A DNA stretch of 44,818 bases from contig NZ_CAJYGK010000144.1 in NCBI RefSeq assembly GCF_913773725.1, positions 1 to 44,818 on the forward strand, written 5' to 3'. The notes under the pieces are model-generated. The model was not told where the DNA came from. It ran no database searches and saw nothing but the letters and a program-made list of their open reading frames with translations. The translations under genes were made by a program, and so were the position numbers. Source of the stretch: an uncultured Aquabacterium sp. Its GTDB lineage: Bacteria > Pseudomonadota > Gammaproteobacteria > Burkholderiales > Burkholderiaceae_C. Shown in pieces: positions 23,610-31,399 of the stretch (position 1 is its first letter; every line of letters starts with the position of its first letter).

Positions 23610-25811
23610 ATGGCCAAAACGTTCAAGAACATTCCTTCACTGCACCGCTTGCTGGAGTCGGCGCCGTTGGAGTCGGTCCGTGATCTGCTGCTCAAGATCG
23701 ACGAGCAAGGCTACGCCGCCTGTTTCGATGACGTTGACTGGCCTGAGGCGGATTCGGCTGATGACATCATCGAAGCCTGCCGGTTGGCAGTTCTGGAGGT
23801 GGCGGCCTTCCTGCAACCCGATGCGGGTGTTCCCCTCGAGCAGCATGCGTCACGCATCCTCAACTTGGCGGAAGGCCGGGGTGTGGAGGCTGTTGCCAAG
23901 GTGGCTGACCGGATTTTTGATTCGGCGAATTCAGCAGCGTTTGCACAACAGCGGGATGACTACGGCCGGGCCATCTACCTCTACTTGCACGAGGGCGAAC
24001 TGTTCGATGACGCCGAGAACCTGTTCTATGCCGACCACTATCGCAACCTCGGCCGCATGTATGAAGCCTTTGAGGTCGACGCCAACGGTGGCCTGGATTT
24101 CCAGTGGGACGATACGGTCAAGGCGTCGTTGGAGGCGAAGTTGCAACAGGCGCTGGAGTTGCCAGACAACTGCAGGATCGACCACATCCGGGTGACCGGC
24201 AAGCGTGAGGATGGCACAGAGGTGGCATCCCACCTGCTGATCATTCGCCATGCCGGCCCGCTGTCAAGCGTGGCGGCCATGAAAGATGGCCGCAAGAAAC
24301 CGATGTACTACCGGCCAGCGATCGAGGCCACGCTGCTGTTTTCCCCTGACGAAGCGATTGTTGAGGTTTTTGCGGCCAGCCCAGGGGTACGACCTGTCGT
24401 GGCGTCAGCGTTCGCCGAGGTGGGCTTGAAGCACAACCTGTCCGATCGGCCACTGACGCTGCGCCAATACAACCTGAGCCGGTTTTTGACCTCGCTGCGG
24501 CTGGATGCGCCCAGCGTGGCCGGCTTCGATATCGAATCGGTGACCGTGGTCGAGGCCGAGGTGCGGCCACAGAATTTCAAGCATCGCGCTTCGTTGCGCG
24601 TGGCCATCGGGGACGATATCGAGACCGTGGCCGCCGATTTGTTCGGACCGAACAACATTTTCAAGCGCGCAGCGCTGGTCAGCCGCATTGTGATTGCCGT
24701 GCGCTACTCGGCCGACGGCGAAGCCAAGACCAAAACGCTGAACATCACCCTGAGCGATCCCAATCGTTGCAATCTGCGCAGCAACCGTGATCCGAAGCAG
24801 CGCGATTTTGGCTTCAAGCTGCTGGAACACTGGGGGCTGATGCAACAGGTGCGGCCGTTGGATGCGGCCGAAGAGTGTGCGGCCTTTCCTGCCTTGTTGC
24901 GCCTCTACGATGAACATGCAGAAACGGTTTCGCGCCGCCATCTGGATACCCGGGGTATCTTGCTCGACCCTTTGCTCGAGGGCGGATTTCTTGTTCGCCG
25001 GGGGCGTCACAGCAGCATCGAAGTCGAGTTGGAAAACGGCGAGACGCAGTTGGTGACCGTCCAGTCTTCACCGACCATAGGGCACGTCCGTTACGAATGC
25101 CCGGTTTCGCTTCAATGGGTGGAACTGCCGGCCCAGTCGTTGGATTTCTTCGAGATCAAACGGGAGTGGGTCGAAGAGCGCATCATCAAGGGTCTCAAGT
25201 CCTCACTCCAGCCTGTCGGACAGATGCTGCAGGAGCAAGGCTTGATATTCCTCGGCATGCTCGATCTTGATGGCGAATCCATCCCCGCCTACCTGGCACG
25301 TCAGCTGTCCGATCAGCGCGTCATACGCGACTGCGACATCCAGCTGCGTGCCCACCAGAATGCCGGCATCGGGGTGGTGCTGGCGTGCTCCGAAACGGCA
25401 CCGGCTTTCCTGGGGTGTCATGTCGTGGCGCCATTGACCACGCTGCTGCTGGTGGACGCTGCCGAGCCCACCGTCGATCTCGTCCGTCTCAAGAGCGTCT
25501 ACGCTCAGGGCAAGGTGCTGGCCCGGGGTGGCCAGACGGTGGACTTCATTGTCGAGCACAACCGTTCAGGGTCACTGTTCATTCCCGGCAAGCCGGTTCT
25601 GACCGTGGTCGGTGAAAAGCAGATCAAGCTGGTTCAGCGACTGGTGGATGCCTACCGCTCTGAGAATCCGGCGGTGCTGACCAAGGACCTGATGGATGGC
25701 CTGGGTTCCGCTAGCCCAAGCCAGGCTTTCCGCAACTGGAAAGAGCATATCGAAGACATTTATATCGGCAAGGCCGGGGGCAAGCGCGGCGCCTGGAAGC
25801 TGCTCATCTAA
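23610..25811 (+). CDS. Hypothetical protein of 733 residues, function unknown
   Basis: I do not recognise a family. The product is soluble, with no signal peptide or membrane helix visible. The N-terminal ~200 residues are helical and acidic (for example DDVDWPEADSADDIIEACRL); the middle (~200-560) alternates strands and helices. The last ~75 residues, with QRLVDAYRSENPAVLTKDL and ending YIGKAGGKRGAWKLLI, look like a winged-helix DNA-binding tail. The ATG follows AAAGGGGAG. It stands alone between a divergent control region and a terminator at 25834, so it is probably monocistronic. Possible roles are a regulator of the element or a cargo/defence protein; sequence alone does not decide. Confidence 0.85.
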   Translation: MAKTFKNIPSLHRLLESAPLESVRDLLLKIDEQGYAACFDDVDWPEADSADDIIEACRLAVLEVAAFLQPDAGVPLEQHASRILNLAEGRGVEAVAKVADRIFDSANSAAFAQQRDDYGRAIYLYLHEGELFDDAENLFYADHYRNLGRMYEAFEVDANGGLDFQWDDTVKASLEAKLQQALELPDNCRIDHIRVTGKREDGTEVASHLLIIRHAGPLSSVAAMKDGRKKPMYYRPAIEATLLFSPDEAIVEVFAASPGVRPVVASAFAEVGLKHNLSDRPLTLRQYNLSRFLTSLRLDAPSVAGFDIESVTVVEAEVRPQNFKHRASLRVAIGDDIETVAADLFGPNNIFKRAALVSRIVIAVRYSADGEAKTKTLNITLSDPNRCNLRSNRDPKQRDFGFKLLEHWGLMQQVRPLDAAEECAAFPALLRLYDEHAETVSRRHLDTRGILLDPLLEGGFLVRRGRHSSIEVELENGETQLVTVQSSPTIGHVRYECPVSLQWVELPAQSLDFFEIKREWVEERIIKGLKSSLQPVGQMLQEQGLIFLGMLDLDGESIPAYLARQLSDQRVIRDCDIQLRAHQNAGIGVVLACSETAPAFLGCHVVAPLTTLLLVDAAEPTVDLVRLKSVYAQGKVLARGGQTVDFIVEHNRSGSLFIPGKPVLTVVGEKQIKLVQRLVDAYRSENPAVLTKDLMDGLGSASPSQAFRNWKEHIEDIYIGKAGGKRGAWKLLI

Positions 25812-25833
25812 TTCGGTTTTTCCATCACCCACG

Positions 25834-25860
25834 CGGGCTGCCTTGTGCAGCCCGTTTGCA
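25834..25860 (+). terminator. Terminator after the 733-residue gene
   Basis: CGGGCTGC (25834-25841) pairs with GCAGCCCG (25847-25854) over a 5-base loop, followed by TTTGCATTT. It separates this gene from the replication operon. Confidence 0.7.
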
Positions 25861-25884
25861 TTTCTGGGCCGGCATCACCGTCTC

Positions 25885-25916
25885 ATGAGCGTCTAAGTTT
25901 TACCGGATGAGCGTCT
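25885..25916. repeat. Direct repeats upstream of the excisionase-like gene
   Basis: ATGAGCGTCT occurs at 25885-25894 and again at 25907-25916, a 22-base period of about two DNA turns. It lies 56 bases before the HTH gene and is a candidate operator for the rightward early operon. Confidence 0.5.
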
Positions 25917-25971
25917 GAAGTCATATCCGGAGGATGCGCAGTGTTCCTCAACAACCCCATGGAGCGCTGCA

Positions 25972-26256
25972 ATGCCAAATCCAACGGTCACCCACCCGAG
26001 ATCGGGTGAAACCCCGCCGGTCATTCCCTCCGGCACCGATCCTGCCACCAAAACCCGGCTCTGCCAGCAGGCACTTGCCGAACGCTGGGGGCTCTCGCCA
26101 AAGACCCTAGAGCGCTGGCGTGTGCTGGGTATCGGCCCGGTCTACATCCGCCTGCCTGGCAAGGTCGTCTATCGCATCGAGGACGTCGAGGCGTTCGAGC
26201 GCAGTTCCCTGCGCCAGAGCACCGACCAAGCTTATCGCGAAGGAGGTGCGGCATGA
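25972..26256 (+). CDS. Excisionase/AlpA-like HTH protein
   Basis: The 94-residue product contains a MerR/excisionase-type helix-turn-helix: LAERWGLSPKTLERWRVLG, then GPVYIRLPGKVVYRIEDVEAFE. This is the usual pattern of HTH_17 proteins with an aromatic wing. Such proteins act as excisionases or as early regulators in phages. It is the first gene of the rightward operon and overlaps the next start by 4 bases. Direct repeats lie just upstream. Which of the two roles it has is not decided by sequence. Confidence 0.82.
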   Translation: MPNPTVTHPRSGETPPVIPSGTDPATKTRLCQQALAERWGLSPKTLERWRVLGIGPVYIRLPGKVVYRIEDVEAFERSSLRQSTDQAYREGGAA

Positions 26257-26723
26257 ACCGTCTCTCTCCCGATCAGGCATTGGCCACCCCAGCCGGTGAA
26301 CTTGCTGCGCTTGCCAGCGAGTCGCTGTTCCAGCTCAAAAACGACGCGGCTGATCTCCTGGCCATGGCCAAGGCCATCGACCAGCACGTCGATCGCGCAC
26401 TGGATCTCAAGTACGCCGACCGCGCCCATCAGCTGCGCTTGGCAGCCGGCAAAGACACCGGCGTCGTCCACTTCGACGACGGCCATGTCCGCATCACCGC
26501 TGATCTGCCCAAGAAAGTCGACTGGGACCAGAAGCGGCTCGCCGAGATCACCCAGCGCATCGCCGCCAACGGGGACGACCCGTCCGAGTACGTGGAGATC
26601 AGCTACCGGGTCTCGGAAACCAAGTTCAACGCGTGGCCCGAGTCGCTCAAGAGCGCCTTCGCCCCGGCACGCACCCTCAAGACCGGCAAGCCGGGCTTTC
26701 GTCTCGCTCTGCTTCAGGAGTAA
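26253..26723 (+). CDS. Conserved phage hypothetical protein
   Basis: This 156-residue product has no family I can name with confidence. It has a helical N-terminal half (ELAALASESLFQLKNDAADL) and a charged second half with PKKVDWDQKRLAEITQRI, ending in FAPARTLKTGKPGFRLALLQE. Such proteins are commonly seen at the start of Sak4-type replication operons. It overlaps the HTH gene by 4 bases and lies 5 bases before the next gene, so it is part of the same transcript. No catalytic motif is visible. Confidence 0.75.
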   Translation: MNRLSPDQALATPAGELAALASESLFQLKNDAADLLAMAKAIDQHVDRALDLKYADRAHQLRLAAGKDTGVVHFDDGHVRITADLPKKVDWDQKRLAEITQRIAANGDDPSEYVEISYRVSETKFNAWPESLKSAFAPARTLKTGKPGFRLALLQE

Positions 26724-26728
26724 TCAAA

Positions 26729-27043
26729 ATGAAAACCAAACCTACGCTGCTCGAACTGTTGCGCAAACAGCCGGAGATGTACCTTCGGGATCTGCCCGAA
26801 ACCATTCGCATCCCGGCGCTGGACGGCAACCGCCCCGACGAAGTGGTGCGTCGCCTCGAGGACGCCACCCTCGATGACGTGGCATTCGCGATCCAGGGCC
26901 TGGATTCGGAATCCCGTCTGATCCATCGCCGTCTGAGCGGTCTGCGCGACCTGTACGAAATGGCCCGCAAGCGCGGCGCACTCGGCGTGACCACCGTCGC
27001 GGACGCGTTCGCCAACATCAGCACCGAGGAGGCCGCCAAATGA
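26729..27043 (+). CDS. Hypothetical phage protein
   Basis: The 104-residue product starts MKTKPTLLELLRKQPEMYLR and is largely helical and charged; no family or active site was recognised. I chose ATG 26729 because CAGGAG lies 8 bases upstream; an in-frame extension to 26633 runs inside the previous gene. Its stop overlaps the ATPase start by 4 bases (ATGA), so it is likely coupled to the recombination gene downstream. Confidence 0.72.
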   Translation: MKTKPTLLELLRKQPEMYLRDLPETIRIPALDGNRPDEVVRRLEDATLDDVAFAIQGLDSESRLIHRRLSGLRDLYEMARKRGALGVTTVADAFANISTEEAAK

Positions 27044-27927
27044 GCCTCCCCATCATTACTGCAGACCAGCGCCTGGCCGAGCGCCGTGGTGTGAAAGGCG
27101 TGCTCGTCGGCAAGAGCGGCATCGGCAAGACGTCACAGCTCTGGACGCTGAAACCCACGGCCACGCTATTCTTTGATCTTGAGGCTGGTGATCTCGCGGT
27201 CGAGGGCTGGGCCGGCGACACGATTCGCCCGCGCACCTGGCAGGAGTGTCGTGACTTCGCGGTGTACATCGGCGGGCCGAACCCGGCGCTGCGCGACGAC
27301 CAGCCGTTCAGCCAGGCCCACTTCGACGCTGTGTGCGCGCGCTTCGGTGATCCGACGGTACTGGACAAGTACGACACCGTGTTCGTCGACTCCATCACCG
27401 TGGCCGGTCGCCTGTGCCTGCAATGGTGCAAGGGCCAGCCCCAGGCCTACTCCGAGAAGACCGGCAAACCCGACAGCCGGGGTGCGTATGGGCTGATGGG
27501 CCAGGAAATGATCGGCTGGCTGACCCACCTGCAGCACACGCGCGGCAAGAACGTGTGGTTCGTCGGCATCCTCGACGAGCGGCTGGATGACTTCAATCGC
27601 CGCGTGTTCTCGCTGCAGATCGACGGCTCAAAAACCGGACTTGAACTGCCCGGCATCGTCGATGAGGTCGTCACCCTGGCCGAGCTGAAGGCCGATGACG
27701 GCGCCAGTTACCGCGCCTTCGTCTGCCACACGCTGAACGCATGGGGCTACCCCGCCAAGGACCGCTCCGGGCGACTCGATCCGATCGAGGAGCCAAACCT
27801 CGGCCGCCTCATGGAAAAGATCGCCGGCCCGGCCAGGCCCGCCACCGAACGGCTCGCTTTCGCGCGCCCAGCGTCCGCTGCCTCGTCCGTCCCCAACACC
27901 GAATCCACTTCGACTCAGGAGTCCTGA
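27040..27927 (+). CDS. Phage AAA ATPase, Sak4-like recombination protein
   Basis: The 295-residue product is a RecA-like ATPase. Walker A is GKSGIGKT at residues 24-31, Walker B is YDTVFVDSIT near residue 113, and the GLMGQEMIGWLTHLQHTRGKN sensor-like helix follows. The core matches AAA_24-type phage ATPases, several of which are Sak4 single-strand annealing recombinases. The tail of ~50 residues is Pro/Ala/Ser-rich and probably disordered. Being next to a probable ssDNA-binding gene is typical for Sak4, supporting a role in phage recombination or replication restart. Confidence 0.8.
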   Translation: MSLPIITADQRLAERRGVKGVLVGKSGIGKTSQLWTLKPTATLFFDLEAGDLAVEGWAGDTIRPRTWQECRDFAVYIGGPNPALRDDQPFSQAHFDAVCARFGDPTVLDKYDTVFVDSITVAGRLCLQWCKGQPQAYSEKTGKPDSRGAYGLMGQEMIGWLTHLQHTRGKNVWFVGILDERLDDFNRRVFSLQIDGSKTGLELPGIVDEVVTLAELKADDGASYRAFVCHTLNAWGYPAKDRSGRLDPIEEPNLGRLMEKIAGPARPATERLAFARPASAASSVPNTESTSTQES

Positions 27928-27929
27928 TC

Positions 27930-28535
27930 ATGACCTACTTCGATTTCAATTCCGCTTCCGAACAGACCTCTTTCGACCTGATCCCCAAAGGCACGCTGAT
28001 GCGTGTGCGCATGACCATCAAGCCGGGCGGCTTCGATGATCCGTCGCAGGGATGGACCGGCGGCTACGCCACCCGCAACGACAACACCGGCTCGGTCTAC
28101 CTGAACTGCGAGTTCGTCGTGATGGAGGGTGAGTTCGCCCGTCGCAAGATGTGGTCGCTGATCGGCCTGCACAGCCCGAAAGGCCCTGAGTGGGCCAACA
28201 TGGGCCGCACCTTCGTCAAGGCGATCCTCAACTCTGCGCGCGGTGTTCATCCTGGCGACAACAGTCCAGCCGCGCAGAACGCGCGCCGCATCAGCGGGTT
28301 TGCCGATCTCGATGGCATCGAGTTTCTCGGCAAGGTCGACTGGGACAAAGACCAGAACGGCCAGGACAAGAGCGTGATCAAGGCCGCGATCACGCCCGAC
28401 CACAAGGACTACGCAGCCTTCATGGGTGGCGCGCAGGGAGCAGCGAAAGCGCCAACACCCGCAAACGGGTCGAACGCGTATGCCCAGGCTACGGGCCGTG
28501 CAGCCGTGCCGGGTCGCCCGAGCTGGGCACAGTAA
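27930..28535 (+). CDS. Probable phage single-stranded DNA-binding protein
   Basis: The 201-residue product begins MTYFDFNSASEQTSFDLIPK, typical of phage DUF669-type proteins, then a beta-rich core (TLMRVRMTIKPGGFDD, then VYLNCEFVVMEGEFARRKMW) and a Gly/Ala/Pro-rich tail ending in SWAQ. The layout of a beta domain plus a disordered acidic/aromatic tail fits ssDNA-binding proteins. It follows the Sak4-like gene by two bases. I chose ATG 27930; the reading from 27741 lies inside the ATPase gene. The ssDNA-binding role is an inference from layout and neighbour. Confidence 0.7.
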   Translation: MTYFDFNSASEQTSFDLIPKGTLMRVRMTIKPGGFDDPSQGWTGGYATRNDNTGSVYLNCEFVVMEGEFARRKMWSLIGLHSPKGPEWANMGRTFVKAILNSARGVHPGDNSPAAQNARRISGFADLDGIEFLGKVDWDKDQNGQDKSVIKAAITPDHKDYAAFMGGAQGAAKAPTPANGSNAYAQATGRAAVPGRPSWAQ

Positions 28536-28548
28536 GGGGGACGCCGCC

Positions 28549-30225
28549 ATGATGCTTCGCCCCCGCCAAGCCCTGCTGGTCGAGCGCTCTTTGGCGGCGC
28601 TCGACCAACACGGCAACACCCTGTCTGTTGGCCCCACCGGGTCGGGCAAGACCATCATGCTGTCGGCGGTGGCCGGCAGCTTGTTGGCCGAGCCAGATGC
28701 CAAGGCCTGCATCCTCGCTCATCGCGATGAGCTGACCGGCCAGAACCTGACCAAGTTTGCACGGGTGAATCCTGGCGTCAGCACCTCCGTGTTCGACGCC
28801 AAGGACAAATCCTGGTCCGGTCGCGCCACTTTCGCGATGGTGCAAACGCTGTCACGCGACAACCATCTCGCTGCCATCCCGATCCTCGATCTGCTGGTGA
28901 TCGATGAAGCGCATCACGCAGCCTCGGCATCGTACCGCCGCGTAATCGACCGCGTGCTGGACAAGAACCCGCGCGCCCAGATTTTCGGGGTGACGGCAAC
29001 GCCTGCCCGCAGTGACGGCAAGGGACTGCGAGAGGTCTTCAGCAACGTCGCGGATCAAATCACCCTCGGCGAGCTGATCGCCTCCGGCCATCTTGTGCCG
29101 CCACGCACCTTTGTGATCGATGTCGGCGCCCAGGAGCAGTTGACGCGGGTGCGGCGCACTGCAACCGACTTCGACATGACGCAAGTCGAGGCGATTCTCA
29201 ACAAGACGCCGATCACCGATGCCGTGATCCGTCATTGGCGCGAGAAGGCTGGCGACCGCAAGACGATCGTGTTCTGCTCGACCGTCGCCCATGCCGAGTG
29301 CGTGCGCCAGGCCTTTCGAGATGCCGGGGTATCCGCCGTGATCGTGCACGGCGAGCTGCCTGATGCTGAGCGAAAGGCACGCCTGGCCGAGTACGAATCC
29401 GGCAGCGCGCAGGTCGTGGTCAATGTGGCTGTGCTCACGGAGGGCTACGACTTCACGCCCACCTCCTGCGTGGTTCTGCTGCGACCCAGCTCGCACAAGT
29501 CCACGCTGACCCAAATGATCGGGCGTGGCCTGCGAACGATAGACCCAACGGAGCATCCTGGCGTCATCAAGACCGATTGCGTGGTCCTGGACTTCGGCAC
29601 CGCGACCTTGATGTACGGTTCATTGGAACAGGGCGTCAATCTCGACGGACACCAGCATCACGGTGAAGCGCCCACCAAAGACTGCCCGTCCTGTGAAGCC
29701 ACCGTCCCGCTGGGCTGCCGCGAATGCCCGCTGTGCGGATTCGTCTGGGAGAACGAGACCGCCGAGGAAGGAGATGCGCTGGCCGATTTCGTGATGACCG
29801 AGATCGATCTGCTCAAGCGCTCCAACTTCCGCTGGTGCGACTTGTTTGGCTGCGACGACGCACTGATGGCGACAGGCTTTAACGCCTGGGGTGGCGTGTT
29901 CTTCCTGAACGGCCGCTGGCACGCCGTGGGCGGCGGTAAGGACCTGCCGCCGCGCTTGCTGGCCGTTGGCGACCGCACGGTTTGCATGGCCAAAGCCGAT
30001 GACTGGCTGAACGACCGCGAGTCGGCGGACTCCGCACACAAGACCCGGCGCTGGCTGAACGAGCCGCCTACGCCCAAGCAACTGCAGTATCTGCCCCAGG
30101 CGCTGCGCGCCGACTTTGGCATGACGCGCTATCAGGCCTCGGCGCTGCTGTCCTTCCAGTTCAACAAGTCGTCGATTCAGCGCCTCGTGGTCGCTGCCAA
30201 CGATGCCCACCGGGAGGCCGCGTGA
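28549..30225 (+). CDS. DEAD/DEAH-box helicase (superfamily 2)
   Basis: The 558-residue product is an ATP-dependent helicase. Motif I is GPTGSGKT at 28-35, motif II is LLVIDEAHHA, motif III is VTATPARSD, and motif VI is MIGRGLRTIDP. A zinc-ribbon with four cysteines (CPSCEATVPLGCRECPLCGF) follows the helicase core, and the C-terminal ~140 residues are phage-specific. I chose ATG 28549, a few bases after AAGGGGG. Such helicases are common in phage replication modules of this type, probably for duplex opening or fork processing. Confidence 0.88.
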   Translation: MMLRPRQALLVERSLAALDQHGNTLSVGPTGSGKTIMLSAVAGSLLAEPDAKACILAHRDELTGQNLTKFARVNPGVSTSVFDAKDKSWSGRATFAMVQTLSRDNHLAAIPILDLLVIDEAHHAASASYRRVIDRVLDKNPRAQIFGVTATPARSDGKGLREVFSNVADQITLGELIASGHLVPPRTFVIDVGAQEQLTRVRRTATDFDMTQVEAILNKTPITDAVIRHWREKAGDRKTIVFCSTVAHAECVRQAFRDAGVSAVIVHGELPDAERKARLAEYESGSAQVVVNVAVLTEGYDFTPTSCVVLLRPSSHKSTLTQMIGRGLRTIDPTEHPGVIKTDCVVLDFGTATLMYGSLEQGVNLDGHQHHGEAPTKDCPSCEATVPLGCRECPLCGFVWENETAEEGDALADFVMTEIDLLKRSNFRWCDLFGCDDALMATGFNAWGGVFFLNGRWHAVGGGKDLPPRLLAVGDRTVCMAKADDWLNDRESADSAHKTRRWLNEPPTPKQLQYLPQALRADFGMTRYQASALLSFQFNKSSIQRLVVAANDAHREAA

Positions 30226-30644
30226 AATGTGCAGTCTGCTCACGAAAGGCCAAGGGCTTGGGCTACTTCAATCCACGCTTGCCGCGCAGCGACCCACGAC
30301 GTTACTCGGACCGCTGGGTGTTCTGCTCCATGCGCTGTCAGAACGCGTTCTGCAAGCTCATGACGAAAACGGAGGGGCAAATGATCGATCCCAGTGAGAT
30401 GGAGCTCGCCGCCATGGCGTCCTGCCTGGCGCCGCTTGGCGAGTATGTCGGCGCCATCGGTATGCAGCGACCACTGGCGGACTACAGCAAAGACGAAGTG
30501 CTGATGCTGATCGACGTGGTGGTGACAGCCTACCAGGAACACATGCTCGTCGAGCACGAGCGGATGGCAGAAAAGGATCGCGCCTTTCTTGAGGAGCGGC
30601 TCGCCCGCCAAGGCAAGCCGGTTTCGACGGGAGTGCCTCTCTGA
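30222..30644 (+). CDS. DUF6511-like zinc protein
   Basis: The 140-residue product starts MKCAVCSRKAKG and has a second pair in CSMRC at residues 35-39, giving a probable four-cysteine zinc site. The rest is helical, with ALADYSKDEVLMLIDVV-like character and a charged C-terminal helix. It overlaps the helicase stop by 4 bases and abuts the nuclease start by one base, so it is embedded in the replication operon. The family name is from memory of similar phage proteins; function is unknown. Confidence 0.68.
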   Translation: MKCAVCSRKAKGLGYFNPRLPRSDPRRYSDRWVFCSMRCQNAFCKLMTKTEGQMIDPSEMELAAMASCLAPLGEYVGAIGMQRPLADYSKDEVLMLIDVVVTAYQEHMLVEHERMAEKDRAFLEERLARQGKPVSTGVPL

Positions 30645-31399
30645 TGCTGGATTTCAATCACCGTCCCAAGATCCATGAGCAGATCGGCGTGCTCATCGAC
30701 GCTGCACTTAGCGCCGATCGTGACAAGCAACCCCGTCGCAACTATCTCGGTGCGTCTCGCCTGGGTGTTGCCTGCGAGCGCGCGCTGCAATACGAGCATC
30801 TGCAAACCCCTGTCGACCCGGGTCGAGAGATTCCCGGACGCGTGCTGCGCATCTTCGAGGTGGGACACGCCCTCGAAGAGATGGCCATCCGCTGGCTGCG
30901 CATGGCCGGATTCGATCTATACACGCAAAAGGCCAGCGGCGGTCAGTTCGGCTTTTCCGTCGCGGGCGGCCGCATCCAAGGGCACGTCGATGGCGTCTTG
31001 AACGGCGGCCCCGCAGCGCTGGGAATGAGCTTTCCGGCCCTGTGGGAGTGCAAGACCATGAACGACAAGTCCTGGCGGGATACGGTCAAGCACGGCGTCA
31101 GCAAATCCAAACCGGTCTATGCCGCGCAGATGGCGGTCTACCAGGCCTACATGGAAGCGAGCGTGCCAGGCATCTCGTCAAACCCGGCGTTGTTTACCGC
31201 GATCAACAAGGACTCCGAGGAGATCTGGTTCGAGCTGGTGCCGTTCGATGGCGGCCTGGCGCAGCGGATGTCCGATCGCGCGGTTCGTGTCATCACGGCG
31301 ACCGACAGCCAGGAACTGTTGCCGCGCCATGCGACTACACCGACGCATGTCGAGTGCAAATTCTGCCCCTGGCAGGACCGCTGTTGGGGTTCGACATGA
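30644..31399 (+). CDS. Fe-S cluster PD-(D/E)XK exonuclease
   Basis: The 251-residue product is a Cas4/RecB-like nuclease. The metal site is Asp116 in GHVDGV plus Glu135 and Lys137 in WECKTM, followed by the Q motif VYAAQMAVYQAYM. Four cysteines (Cys44 and C-terminal Cys238, Cys241, Cys247) are placed as in the 4Fe-4S cluster of Cas4 and AddB. It lies between the zinc protein and the primase, and both junctions are overlapping start/stop codons. A role in phage DNA end-processing for recombination is likely. Confidence 0.85.
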   Translation: MLDFNHRPKIHEQIGVLIDAALSADRDKQPRRNYLGASRLGVACERALQYEHLQTPVDPGREIPGRVLRIFEVGHALEEMAIRWLRMAGFDLYTQKASGGQFGFSVAGGRIQGHVDGVLNGGPAALGMSFPALWECKTMNDKSWRDTVKHGVSKSKPVYAAQMAVYQAYMEASVPGISSNPALFTAINKDSEEIWFELVPFDGGLAQRMSDRAVRVITATDSQELLPRHATTPTHVECKFCPWQDRCWGST

